A stretch of DNA of 64,000 nt, taken from contig JBBMOL010000046.1 of the NCBI GenBank assembly GCA_037954665.1, positions 992,001-1,056,000 on the forward strand, in the 5' to 3' direction. The position numbers were made by a program, and so were the translations under genes. This document shows, in pieces, positions 33,725-46,630 of this stretch (its first letter is position 1; each line of letters starts with the position of its first letter). A model generated the notes under the pieces. The model ran no database searches. It was not told the origin of the DNA and saw only the letters and a list, made by a program, of their open reading frames with translations. Source of the DNA: Laguncularia racemosa (lineage: Eukaryota; Streptophyta; Magnoliopsida; Myrtales; Combretaceae).

Positions 33725-34212
33725 TATCTATTTATTATTATTTTTCTACATTATTAAATTCTAGAAAAATCTAATTTCTACATTTTCCTATTTATTAAAA
33801 ATAACACATAAATAAATAAATAACTAAATAACAAATAATAAATAAATTAATTAATTCAGAATAAATAAATAAACAAAATTAATTAAATAAAAATAAAAAA
33901 ATCCGAAAAATCCGACTTACCTGGATCCGGGTCGGTGCGCGGGTCGGGTCGGTCGGGTCGAATCGGGTCGGTCGGACACGGCGGCGGGTTGGCTCGTTCA
34001 CGGCGTTCCGGCGGTCTTTTGCGGCGGGTGAAGTGTCGAATCCTAGCTTCTTGAGGGTGCTGAATCCGATGGTGGTGGCGGTTTACTCCCAGAACGTCTC
34101 CTTGCGGTAACTCAACTCCGATCGGCGGTCACAACTTTGGGTTTCCTCCGATCTACACTCTTTTCTCTCTCTCTCACGATTTTGATCTCTTCTTGCTTCC
34201 TCATCTCCTCCT

Positions 34213-34221
34213 CTATTTATA
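34213..34221 (-). promoter_or_regulatory. TATA box of the Ogre-type 5' LTR
   Basis: The minus strand reads TATAAATAG, followed by a purine-rich GAGGAGGAGATGAGGAAG segment. The same box lies at 21680-21688 in the other LTR. Transcription would start about 30 bases downstream and run toward lower coordinates through the extra ORF and gag-pol. Confidence 0.65.
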
Positions 34222-34564
34222 GGCGCTTGAAAACGAGCTGGATAAGCTCGGATTTCCTCCGATTGAAGCTGATCGGATTTTCGGTTGAAAAACCAACTCC
34301 GATTCGTGCCCATCCAACGATTTGTTGCGATTTGATTTTAATTAGATAATGTTTATCTTATCTTTGTTGAAGATCTATTGCATTTGTGCAAAAAAATCGA
34401 ATCAAAACGGCCGAAATACGAATTTTTTCCTCGCCGGCGATCTCGGGCTCGAGGTAGGAGACGATCACGCGCCCGGCGCGTGCGCTTCCTCCAGCCAATC
34501 AAATGTCACCACGTGTCCTGGGCAAATGAGAAAAATCGCAAAACGCGGAAACTGCTTCCCCCGC

Positions 34565-34629
34565 GTTTCGAACCCGCGACCTCGCACCCCGCACCGCGCT
34601 TTAGCCCATGGTCCGGACCAGCTGAGCTA
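34565..34629 (-). other. tRNA-like A-box/B-box pair in the Ogre-type LTR (5' copy)
   Basis: TAGCTCAGCTGG (34618-34629) and GGGTTCGAAAC (34565-34575) occur on the minus strand, identical to the 3' LTR copy. It lies about 345 bases upstream of the TATA box in the element's sense, so a polymerase III transcript would start within the LTR upstream of the normal promoter. Confidence 0.6.
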
Positions 34630-34919
34630 GTCCACTTTCGCGATTTTATTTATTTCGCAAATTACATATATGCAATGCGATTTTTCTATTTTTTTGTATT
34701 TTTTGACATTTCAAAAATTAGTAAAAATTGTTTATTATTCATTATTGCTATTTCCGAAATCATTTTTCAAAATTGATGTGTTTTCCTATTTATTTTTATT
34801 TTTTGAACATTTTTATTATTTTATGCTAAATTAGGAAAAAAATGGAAAAATTTGGAAAAGTTGAAAATTGATTATTATTGAAAATTATTGACTCCTAGGG
34901 CAAAAATGGGGTGTTTACG

Positions 34920-34924
34920 ATCCG
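34920..34924 (+). repeat. Right target site duplication of the Ogre-type element
   Basis: ATCCG, identical to 20258-20262, confirming a single intact insertion event. Confidence 0.9.
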
Positions 34925-35719
34925 AATTACAATTGAGTTGTCATTTTTGTGGAAGTCATTTGATATTTAGGGGGTTTGGAGTTTGTTGAATTCACGCCTT
35001 TTGTGATTTATTTGATTGATTCTTCAATTGACATTGTATAATTGCAATCCATCAATTGAAGCACATTAAAAGTTAAAATATATATATAATGGGGAGTCTA
35101 AAAATTGCTTACTTGGGATTTTCATGGAACTTATTGGAGTGGGATTATTAAGATTGTGTGAAGATAACGTGCACTAAAGTCATTGTGAGTTATGCAAGAC
35201 TTAAAGTAATGACAATAACCAGTTGTGAAGCAAAGCAATCTAGTTTTGTTAGATGATAATTTAAACAAAAGTATAAAAATGAAAATAGAATGAAGTTGCA
35301 ATTAGATAAGTTTTTAGAATGATACTTGAAAAATGTGCTAGAGGAGGCAATGTTATGCAGTTGTCTAAGCTTGGGGTTTCGCTCAAAACAAAGATATTTT
35401 GTACATGCCTTAGAGGTGAATGGAATGAACTTAAACATAAAGCGGACCTATGACTCAATCATGAACTAGAAGTTTAGGTAGCCTAGTAGAGTTTTAACTA
35501 ATTTTGTATTAGAAGGTAGCAAATGTTCTTGGAAGATTTCCTAGTGCATAATATTGCTTTAGGAAGGAACTCATACAATGTACAGTCAATTTCTCTCTAT
35601 TTCTAAGACCGTTTAACATGAGTCCTCTTCTATCAATTACCTACCTCACCACTTTTGTAGCTCAGGCACCTTTGCTACCCTTTAGATCAAGTAACCATAC
35701 ACAAACAACACTCATATAC
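34925..35719 (+). other. Right part of the split LTR-like fragment, then unassigned DNA
   Basis: The first 130 or so bases continue the family Y LTR interrupted at 20262 (compare GAATTCACG with GAGTTCACG at 63140). After about 35060 nothing is recognised. Confidence 0.4.
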
Positions 35720-36789
35720 AATTAAGTTGAGTTTACGTATTAGTTCATTTTAGATTCCAAAACTAATGCATAGTACACAAATTATCCTATACCTGTAAGC
35801 TAATGCCAGTGAGCAAACTCCAATTAGTTGATTCTCCCACTTGATTAATCATTTAATGCAATTGAGAAACATGAGTTACTATTTGATTAACATTAATGTA
35901 CAATAAATTAATTAAATTAATCTTAGGTTCATATTACGTAAATAATTTATACCCTAATTTAAATTCACTATTTAGGTCCAATGGGCTTCAGCTTAGTATT
36001 TTAGCTGAGTGTCACCCATTAAGCTAATGGGTCAATTTAGTATTACTAAATTAGCCTACTATCTTGTTCAATTACTAATCCAATTATTAAGTGTAATTCC
36101 TTTTTATATAATCCATTTACTATTCTTAATTACTTAATATCTCGACTTAATTAATTAAACCAGTTTAATATGTAATGAATTGATTAAGGAAAAGATTGAA
36201 CTAATTGAGAATTAGTTTTTTCTTCAGTTAAGCTTTTAAGCATTTGGCTCTAAACTAATTAAAGTTTTTTTTTATTAAATTAATTAATTCAATTCTAAGT
36301 TAGAAATTGATTTTTGAGTAAATTGATGAGACAAACCACTTCGGTTCTTATTAACTAGTTTAGTTCTCAAGTAGGGTCTTAACCTCTTCTTGTAATTATT
36401 TATTTAATTATTATCAATCTTGGTATTATGTCATAAACATTTCATTGTTATAAAATTTAAGTTCAATTACACTTACATACCACTAATTACAATTAATTCC
36501 ATAAGTTAATATTAAGTTACCATAAACATATTTCAACATTACAATCACCTTCATAAAGATTGAACTTATTCTTGTAGCTAACCTAATCCAAAACTTTAAT
36601 TCAATTTTGAGAGAAAAATAAAAAATTATTTAAAATTTGAGAATTTAATTTGTAGAAACTAGTGCAAGTGACTTAAATGCATTTAAATCATCAACTATCT
36701 CAAACTCATGAAAAAACACCTTTTTTATGATTTGAGATACTAGAAATGATCAAACTTGCATTTTACTCAAGAACAAGTTGGATGTTACA
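35720..36789 (-). repeat. LTR-like fragment (family X), minus orientation
   Basis: The minus strand starts TGTAACATCCAACTTG at 36789, a typical plant LTR beginning. Its sequence then parallels 60313-61500 over more than 1 kb: CATGAGTTTGAGATA / CATGAGATTTGATATA, TTAAAGTTTTGGATTA, AGTTCAATCTTTATGA, AATTTATAACAATGAAATG, GGTTAAGACCC / GGTTAGGATCCC, TAATTTAGTAATACTAAAT, and GAATCTAAAATGAACTAATACGTAAAC. No coding sequence. The 3' edge is unclear. Confidence 0.6.
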
Positions 36790-39700
36790 TTTAAATTCAA
36801 GATGAACATTCTAATACAAATCTGGAAAGGTAATATACACTAACAACTATTAATTACATAACAATACTCATAATGAATCAAAGTATACTTTAATAAGAAT
36901 ACATTGAACAAAATTTCTAATGATTGACCATCATGAACTACAATATTCAAACACTAATTGATCATAAAGAACACACCCAAAATTTCCAAAAAAAAATTCT
37001 AGAAAATCAAACTAAATGAAACTTCACTAATCATGCTCTTCCCAACTCCTAAATGCATCAAACCAACTCCAAATCAAACCTAACCTTTATCCAATGATCC
37101 AATTGACATTCAAACTCAAGAATTAACGACAATTGAACAAGCAAACACCCATTTACATCCTACGGTTAAGGAACATCTAATTCCCATCCAAATCATAACC
37201 AAATTCAACCAAACTTGATTTTAATCATCAAATTAGCATCCTAAACTAATACCTATCAATCACATTCATCAAAACAAGTAAAATTGACATAATCAAACTT
37301 CTAAATACCCATTTCCACCTTCCATGATCACGATCAACATATCCCAAACACTAATAAACAATTCCATTCAACTAAACTTACTTGCAATCACTAAATTAAC
37401 CATCACAAATCCATTAAAACACAAGAAATCACTATAAACATATCCAAATTCCCATTAGCACCACAACAAGTATTCAAATACCCATCTAACAAATTTAAGC
37501 TTCTAATTATCAACTATAAGTAATTCCACATCATCAATTGACACTTTTAGTAATCAATTTGTAAATGAGGGGATCTAATTACTGTGGCATGTACATGTTA
37601 CATGTGTCTTGTATTACATGTGACTTTAGATTAATAATATGGAAATGATACCAGATGAGATGCCTATGAGAGAATAATAGGGAGGAGAAATGGGTAGTTT
37701 CAATGTCTTAAATTTATAAATGATAGACAAGGTAACCTAAGGAACCTTGGGCATTAACCTTTCAGCTTATGCAACTGAGATCGTTCTTTGTCTAAACTGC
37801 TTGTTTGATCTTTGGGAGCTAAAATTAAACAGTGGAACACCGTTTCTCTCGTCTTTATAATTGTGTCAATTGAGGAGGAATGAGTAAGTTTATATAGGCT
37901 CTTAAGTTTGATGATATCGATGAGATCACCATGGCAATCAACAGACAAGATGGAGCTTGCTCATTTCATTGTTATCCTAAATGAGCTTGCTAATGGGCCT
38001 AAGGCCAATAGCCTTTCTTATAAGTACATGAGCTTATCTAAAAAAGACTGAAAGTAGATGGACGGTCCATTAATCCCTTTTTCAAGCCCACCAAACCAAT
38101 TCTCTCTAAGTCATCCTAAATAAGGATCAAATTCCTTGGACTTTATCACTTAGCCCAATGTGTTAAGGCTAAATAAACGATGGGCCAATCCCAATATTTA
38201 ATATAATAATTTTAGTCATCTACACAATCAACACACACATGAATCAAACACCACTTCCATCAACATACACATATCACGCCATTACCAATACTAACTTATC
38301 AAATTCGACAATCCAAATATCAATTAAACACCAATCCACCACCAATATATCAATTAAATTTAAGTTAAATATTTGGCTTAGTAGTAGTTCTTTTAAAAAC
38401 ACCTTGAAAACCTACTTAGACCTCTTGGAAATCCAATAACTCTTCTTGAACTTAAATTGTCACTACAACTTATGTGCACGTGTCTCTTACTAAATTACTG
38501 TCTCTTTGCTTTACATGCATTGTTTTGTAATTATTATTACCTTTAATCAATCTCAGCTTAGTAGCTAAGGAAATATTGCAAACTAATGGTAAGGGATTCA
38601 AGGTAAGAAAAGTCCAAATTCTATTGGTTTATCTTATTTTTCAAGTTCTATTTTTTTTCTTTTTTTTTTTTATGTAGGGATCATTTACAAGGAAATATAC
38701 GGTATTTGGTTAGCATGGGTATGCTTGTGAATGGCATATGGTGTTGTGATGGTCTCACCAACTAAGTCTTGTTTCCACTTATACCTCATTAAAAGGCTAG
38801 TGCCCTAAAGCACCATATTGGAGATTTCTGTTCAAAATAGGTTTTAATCCTCTTTTTAGACATATAAGCAATACTTAAAGATTAAAAATTTTGTGATTTA
38901 GTATCTCGATGTTAAATTGCTGTTGTTGTTTTTATTTATTAATGATTTTACTAAATAATATAACTTAATGTTATGGTACATTGATAAATGTTCCAAAATT
39001 CATTTGCTACATCCCAATTTCATTAAAAACATGGCTAAATAGGATCTTCATTATACATTTATAATTTGACCATGAAAGTATTAGGAATTATTAAGAAAAA
39101 ACAACAAAATCTTGTAAATATTAATCTTTCTATTTAGAGTTAACAGCTATATGTACTCAAATTGTAGAAAAATTATTTCATTTGGGCAAAGTAAAAAAAA
39201 AACAAATGATGTTCTTAGTTAATACATAACCATTATATGCAAAAGGTATTATAAGTTTCAAAGTAGATAATTTAAGGTGTTTCCAAAACAACCAAGCTTA
39301 TGAAATTTTATAACTAATAGAACAATTTGGTGAAAGTTACACTCAAATTTGCCAAAAACCACATGATATCAACTTAATACACAAAATAGTCAATACGGTC
39401 GGTAATGTAAAGATATAAATAATTTTACAAAAAATTAGTAATTTTCTAAAATTTTATTGATTTCCTCATATATATATATAAGCTTCTAAAATTAAGATAA
39501 ATAGATAGTAATTAGTTTAATGGTAACTTTAGCATCTAATGACCTTAAATCACACAAAGAATGATAGGAAATTTTAGGCTGCTGAGGGATGTTGGTTGGG
39601 TGGGGAAGGCATGGGGTGGGGCAATGTTTACCTTGTTTAAGAGACCAATAAATAGAATTTTAAATTTATTCAAAAAACAAGCATTTTTTATAATATATGA

Positions 39701-40402
39701 GGTGAACTTACAAAAATTACTAGAAATATTAAACAAGCAAAATTAAACCTTACAAAATTATAGTAAGTAAAGGAGAGTATAAAGGGCTTACCAATGAGAG
39801 GGGAAAAAGAAGAAGAAAGAAGATAGAATAAAAATAGGGATTCATGAAAGCTTCCAATAACCGCTATCAAAAAACACCACTTCCACTTAGGGTAAGCGAA
39901 TAATCTTGTTGTGCATGATACCCACCTATATCTTGCTCAACCGGATAGGCTCTTAGTGGATATAAAGAGTCACATAGTAGGTTTCATGTATAAATTTTTT
40001 GGAACCTAGTCTCACGGAGTAAGATACGATTATAAAATCTTCCTACTTTGTATACATAATGGAATTGATATTTTAAGGCATATAAGGTATAGGTTCCATG
40101 ATACCTTGCATCCACCTAAAACAAATTATTAAATAATATTAACAAATAGATAATAAGTAATAATAATATATTTTTCAGCTAATATATGTTTTGGTAAAAG
40201 GGAAAAAAAGGAGTTTAAGCATATAAGTTAATAACCCTAAACGACTAAATTTAATACTGTCTTTCTCACTATATATTTTTTATTATTTCCCTTGTTCTTC
40301 CCCATTTTCCTCTCAAACTTTACATTTTCTATTCATTTCCCTTCTTCTTTTCCATTTGCTAAATAGTAAGATCACATAAACTTAAAATAATAAAGGTATG
40401 AA

Positions 40403-40434
<32 letters not shown>

Positions 40435-43400
40435 TTTACATATTTTATTATAGATTTCATAGGTTTTATATATAAAAAAATTATAATATCATAAATAAAT
40501 TACTTTTTTAATATCACATAAACTTGAAATTTATATGAATAAAAATAAAATTTATATATTTCACATAATACTCTATAGGTTTTATAGAATATAAATTGTA
40601 GAGTGCTATGAAATATATTTAGTTCTAAAATTTTAAAAACTAAACCTTATAAAATAGAATATCTATATGTATCTGTTCATCGTACTCCCCCCTCTTCCCA
40701 GCACCACTTGTGTAGCAGACATCCTTACGAGGGACTTCCATCAATCACGTTTTTAATTTTAGGTGGTCCAACAGGATTTGAGGAAAATTAGGAATGGGGT
40801 AATTTATAGCATTTCATGCTGACTTCAAAAATTAATTTAATTTAAATGAGTGGGAAACAAAATATGGAAAAATTACAGCATCTTCCCCATGAATCTACAA
40901 GTGTCCAATAAATTTTTTCATGAATTTTTCACACATTATTGTTTTGCGTTTTATGGCCAATTTTCTGAATTTTTTACACTTTTTTTTAAATTTTCACTAG
41001 TTATTCCCTTTTGTTATTTCAATTTTCTAGATATATTTATGGTGTGGTAAAATTAATATCTGTCCTATTTTATTGATTTGACAATTATTTTACAGGATAG
41101 GGCTACTTTATGGGGATATTTTGGTACATCGGGCATATTTCCCTAACTCTTTAATACATATTCAATATATATTTATAACATCATATTTGTTGTATTTGGT
41201 GACATGCATTAATTCTTTCGCGATGATGTTTCTCCAAAATATAGTGTTGATTTGACCTTTTATTCATGTTACATGTGAATTTTACATAAGGGTAATTTTT
41301 ACATTACGATAAATTAACTAACCTTAGTTGATTATTATTTTATGTATATGAGGGTAAATATATTATTGGCATATTACTTTTATATTAAATCTTTAATTGT
41401 ATATTCTTTATGTCTTAATTTTGTTATAAGAATTGCATATTATAAAAATATTATCCATTTTCATAATTTTACATTTTAGTTGAATTTGCAATAATACACA
41501 TATGTATGCACACATATGGCATATACTAACATTATATTATTACATTGATTTTAGGCTAAAATTAGTATTAGGGATGTGGTGATAATTTTTCACCTACAAT
41601 TACTTATATAGGTTATTTGTAAAATTAGGGGTATAAAGGTAATTTTATTATATTACTTAGATATATATATATATATATATTCTTAGGATTTCATAGTTTT
41701 ATGTTACAACTTGGGCTTGTTTTCAGTTTAGTTGAAATGGAATTCTTATTTCTTGTTCTAAAAATTCATAATCCTATGTTAAAACAAAGTTAGCTCAAAG
41801 TACTACCTAAGTACCTATAATTTTATATTGTCATCAAATACTAAGTTATTTTGATGGGGCTCACACACGGAGTTGCATTTGATAAACTTACTTTTAAAAT
41901 AATATGATAGTCAAACACTTAGGTTATAAGATAAATTAACGGATAGTTGATAAGAAGGAATTGCAGTTGTCAACGAATCAATAAGTAAGAGAGAAAGTTA
42001 TTATAATGGATATTATCCGATGTTAAGGGATACGGTGAATATTACATTATAGATAGATTGCGATTGTCAAAGATCGATACAATGGTAATCTTGATACAAT
42101 AATAGCTATGTTTTTAATTTTGGACGTACTGATGTAATCATTCCCGTTAGGTTGGATTCAGACTCTTTTTGCTCAAAGCCATGTGTTAGTACTGTTTGTT
42201 TACACATGAAAGTTATATTTGATGAATTGTATTGCTACATTAGAAAGTTATATTTAATGAAGATTTTCCAGACTCTAATCGTTGAAAATTTTTGATTGAA
42301 TTATAAATCGGAGAAAAGAAATTGGGTATATGTTAAAAAGTAAAGGATATCGTAAGGAAAAATTCTTAGTGGATTAAGCGGGATTATTCGGTATGAATCA
42401 AACTGATACATTTAGAATCTATGATGAGACTCCTCCTAAGACACAATATCACGTCCTTGAGGTACCTTTGAAAAACATAATTTTAGCTTCAGTTTACGAA
42501 ATAAATGCAATGACTCAGTCTATCAGTTTAATAATCTTCACAAGAAAACAAGGCCCCACCCCTGGATTTCTGGGTCCCGGATATCAGATTCGAAAAGCAA
42601 GATTTTGAAAGAAAAAAAAACAGAAGCAGTTCTTACAAGATGAAATACTTAAAAATCATTGGTCCTCAAAGAATTTTGACTTGGTTTAGTTAGGCCGGTG
42701 AAACATTTTGAAAATTGAATCCTTAATTTTGAACCCATCGGTTATACTCGTGATGAATAAATTGAAGTTGGTCCTTTCGATTTCGATGATGATGGGAATA
42801 ACCCGGTAACTTTTTCTAGTGGCATTATCAAGAGTATGAAATAATATTGAGTTTAATTCAAAAATTTAAAACTCCAACTCCCTTTGAAATTGGTATACAA
42901 ATCCAGCTTAAGTTTGATTAGTATTTCGATATAACTCAAACTCGATTAAACTTATGACATAAAATTTCAACATGAATTGAATTTACATATTTGGTGAGTA
43001 GTAGATTTGTTAAATACATAACGTTTATTATTTTACCAAGACAATCCCTAATGCCGATGAATTATTAAATAGGTTTTGAGGCTGATGGAGATTTATTTAC
43101 TACAAATCGATAAGGTAGGGATGGGATTGAATCACTGTCAACCCACACATTGAACTTATAATATGAATAACGATGGCATATCCTTTTCGTATACCGACAA
43201 ATTAAGCAGCACTCTGGAGAGTAGGGTAGATAATTGCCAAATATTTTTTATCTCGAACAAAGTCCAAAAAAAAAGAAAAAAGGATAATTAATTATGGAAG
43301 GAAAGAGTGAGTGAGTGGTGTTTGTGGACCTTTATTATATATAATATATAAAAAAAGTAAAAAAAAAAAAAAAAAAAAAAACACTAGTGGTCGCTTGTTG

Positions 43401-46290
43401 CCATGTAAAGACGCGTATTGTGCTGTCAACAGACAAAAACCGCCTGTATGTGTCGCCCCCATTGCAATGTGATGTAATATTATGTAACATTAGGGTTACG
43501 GTACAAGTGCTATATGCCTATCGTCTCCACACTTTGGGTTACTGGTTATTTTGTAAATATAATTTTTTTTTATCTGCATTTTGTATGGGATCGATTTAAT
43601 CCTTAATTTTATTATTATTTTATATATTAATTAATAGTAATTAATAATAAAGATTTAACTAATAAGATTAAAATTGAATTGATTCCGTTAAAATAGTAAA
43701 CAATACCATAAATAAATTCCTATAAAGACACATCAATTGATATATTTAAGATTATTAAACTTTAGGTTCAAATTTTTTGGAACTTTATCTCCTTTTTTTC
43801 ATTTTCCCACTTTAGCACCTACTTCATTATTGGATAGAACATGTAATGTAGCACCATACCACCCAAAAATTAATCAACCATAACTGTTTAACTATTGATT
43901 CTAGATTCCAAAATATATTAGAACCATCCAAGTTTGGCATCCTATTATTTATCATCGATTGCAAATTGTAGGATACTTGTGTAATTTTGTATGACATGTT
44001 AATAAATAACAGTTAAATTCTTTAAATATCAATGGAAATCCATTCATACCAAATATATAACCCATGATCTTTAACTCCATACTTATTGAAACAATCCGGT
44101 ATGTAAATTTTAAAAATTTAACTCTTATCACACCTCTCTATGCAATTTAAGTTATGACTATGTTTTAATTTTGTCGTGTGTTCTATAGTTTTCTTTGCTC
44201 TTCTTTGACATTTGTTAAATTTGCTTCTGACCCAATTTATCTTTAGGCGGCTACATACTTGTCGAGTGTTATATCTAAACCTAGTTATTCAAGTGTTAAC
44301 ACAAAAAAAAGTACCCATATATCTAAACCTATTGAATTTTATATGAACAAGTAGATTTTAAGATGAATGTCAATCATCCTTTTGATTTTAAATTTTTAAA
44401 ACATGTCTTTTTTGGGAATAGTATTTGTTTTTCAAGATACCTTGTTTATTACTACTTATGTAGTTGGGTTTACTTATCTTAAAAATTATATCTAACAATT
44501 ACAAGTGATATAAAAACATAAATAAGAGTTTGATGCCCATATATTCATACATTTAGATACATAAACATCTAACTCTTTCACACATTTCCAATTCTAAGTT
44601 TGGTATTATGGTTGAAGTTTGTTTTACCTTTTAATGCTGTTTGATATGCATATCAAATTTTGTTATATTTTTAGGTAATGTTGGCTTATGAGTAAAATAA
44701 TTTTTATAATTTTAAGAATTAGTGGCTACCATATTCAAATATTAATTTGCACTTAGTAATTTTGTGTTTATTGAAAAAATTAGATAATTTCAATCTATAT
44801 GGTCCATATAACATATAGATTTTACGCAATTAGGTTAGGCTCCACGTTCCTTCTACTTAAGTGCTTATATTAACTTTGGGCAAGACATGGTTTGATTTGT
44901 TTGAGAGTTGCTTAGTACCATTTTAAGGTTTCAAAGGTGTACCTAATTTATTTTAAGTAGGTCTCGTTATAAGGATTAGGAAATAGAATTTATACAATAA
45001 GTTATAAGAAATGATTTTCTTCAGAGGCACCTAGTATATGCACTTCTCTAATTATATTAGTATTAGAATTGTTTTATAAAACCAAACTGAAGCGAACTAA
45101 TAATTCAATTGAATTGCATCAAACCATAAAATGTGATTCATTTATGTTTTAAATCAATGTAAAGAAGTTTGAAACAGTTTAAGGTTCGATTCAAAGGTTA
45201 AACTAAATTAAACTATTTCTTCGTTATTTGCGGTTAATTTTCATATGATCTTTTACACATGTTATGTATTTATATGACATAACAATATATATATTAAGTT
45301 GTTCATTTTTCCTCTTCATTATTGTTTGCATAAAGAGTTTGAATTTCTAAATGGAGTAGAGAGGGGATTGACATTAATGATTGATGTTTAATGAGGAGTT
45401 TAGAAGATGAATAAAATATAAAACTATTTTAGGTCAAGTGTTTAAACTTTACTATCATATTTATGGAGTTAAAATTTTATTTTATAATGTTGGCAACTAA
45501 AGCCTTTTGATTTTTAGTTCTATGATAGATTATTAGTATTATGTATTGTAGGATGGCATCACACTAGACAGTAAGGAGTAATAAAGCGAGTTCTTTAATA
45601 TTTGATCATTTTTCAATTTATTATTTGTTCATTTTACTTGTTACATAATGTTTGATGATCTGTTAGAGGATTCATAAGACAAGTGTAAGTAGCAACTTTA
45701 ACTTATTTGAGGCAAATTATTATTCATGATTCTTTTGTTTTGATACTCATATATGTGGCTATAATTCATTTATTATTATTTTGCTTTATAAAACTCACGT
45801 ATTGGAATATACAAGTAAAAATCACAATAATAGAAATATATTGTATAAAATGAAATGTGATTAGAATAATTTAGTAGCTTTGAAAGTGATTCGAGCAAAC
45901 CGAATCATATTTAAAGCAATTCAATTCAATTAATAGTAGCTTAATTTAATAAGGGTCCGAGCCAAACCACTTTAATATGGTTTAATTTGATTTTACCCTA
46001 ATCAACACCCCTATTTAACATATGACTGAATATCGGTATTGGTGTTCATGATAAAGACTCAATTTGGATTCAAAGGATCTTAGAGTATGTGTGATATTTA
46101 AATTTTGTAATATATCCTAATTGCCTAGTATTAGGCTATTAGCTTTTTCGATAATTATTATATGAAAAAATGTATTTTTTAAATTTATTACTTTTTAGAT
46201 ACGTATGCTCTAAAATCCTTGTCGTATGATCGCAGTACTAACTGTCGTTCAAGTCGTTTCCTACTTTAAGTACCCGCGAACTCGCGAGGG
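36790..46290. other. Long AT-rich intergenic region without recognised genes
   Basis: About 9.5 kb with no convincing coding frame on either strand. Simple repeats include AT runs at 40402-40431 and 41661-41680 and a poly-A tract at 43361-43380 directly followed by a short, less AT-rich patch (43381-43540). CA/A-rich text at 36980-37560 is compositionally odd but not tandem. No LTR or terminal inverted repeat was identified. Confidence 0.5.

Positions 46291-46320
<30 letters not shown>
46291..46320 (+). repeat. ATA microsatellite upstream of the U-box gene
   Basis: Ten perfect ATA units about 310 bases before the start codon. Likely length-variable. Confidence 0.9.
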
Positions 46321-46321
<1 letters not shown>

Positions 46322-46630
46322 AGGGTGAGAAGATACTGTTGGTTACACTAAAAGAAAAGAAAAAGATTAGAAAGAACAAGAGACATCATCGAGTAGAAAA
46401 GAGTAAAGTCTGGTCATACTCTTACACAGCACCACGACCCAGTTGATGAAAATTGACTATTTCTTCATCAATGCTTTCCAGACATGTCGTCTCCTCTAAC
46501 TTAGGTTGCCTTTATCGGAAAATTCAACCATTTTCCTAGAAAAAAAAAAAGGGTTAACGCCTAAAGTGTCGAATCCACACTCTCTCGGGGATTTCCATAG
46601 CTGTTGGTCTTTACTTAGTACTAGTGTGAA

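Larger units (their letters stand above)
20263..34919 (-). mobile_element. Complete nested Tat/Ogre-type Ty3/gypsy retrotransposon, 14,657 bp
   Basis: Two LTRs (20263-22386 and 32812-34919), exact 5-bp target duplications, a primer site at 32791-32808 and a polypurine tract at 22387-22399 define the element and its minus orientation. From 5' to 3' it encodes an extra ORF (30769-32295), gag, protease, RT, a degenerate RNase H, a second RNase H, and integrase, followed by a tandem-repeat array. An ORF upstream of gag, a second (archaeal-type) RNase H, a protease-RT intron and repeats before the 3' LTR together are hallmarks of the Tat lineage, and the extra ORF plus intron point to Ogre-like elements. 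It is shorter than the giant Ogres. Gag-pol carries at least six stops and three frameshifts, but the LTRs are nearly identical, so insertion was recent relative to the surrounding fragments. Confidence 0.93.
32812..34919 (-). repeat. 5' LTR of the Ogre-type element (2108 bp)
   Basis: It matches 20263-22386 from TGTCGAGTC to GTGTTTAC. Its last base is G instead of A, so the expected terminal CA is CG. The minus-strand TATA box (34213-34221) and the tRNA-like A/B boxes (34565-34629) are both present. Confidence 0.95.

Noticed and set aside
21550..34313. 76-codon minus frames (21550-21780 and 34083-34313) present in both LTRs
   Set aside because: Their conservation follows from LTR duplication; the charged sequence has no recognisable domain and lies in the leader after the TATA box.
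21816..34776. 93- and 132-codon plus frames in both LTRs (21816-22243, 34349-34776)
   Set aside because: Antisense to the element and explained by the LTR copies; the part resembling conserved sequence is the tRNA-like segment.
36980..37560. CA/A-rich tract as a possible array of repeats
   Set aside because: No repeated unit or fixed spacing could be found; only biased composition.
42393..42608. 71-codon plus frame starting MNQTDTFRIYDETPP
   Set aside because: Protein-like at first sight, but short, isolated and without a recognised motif or splice partners.
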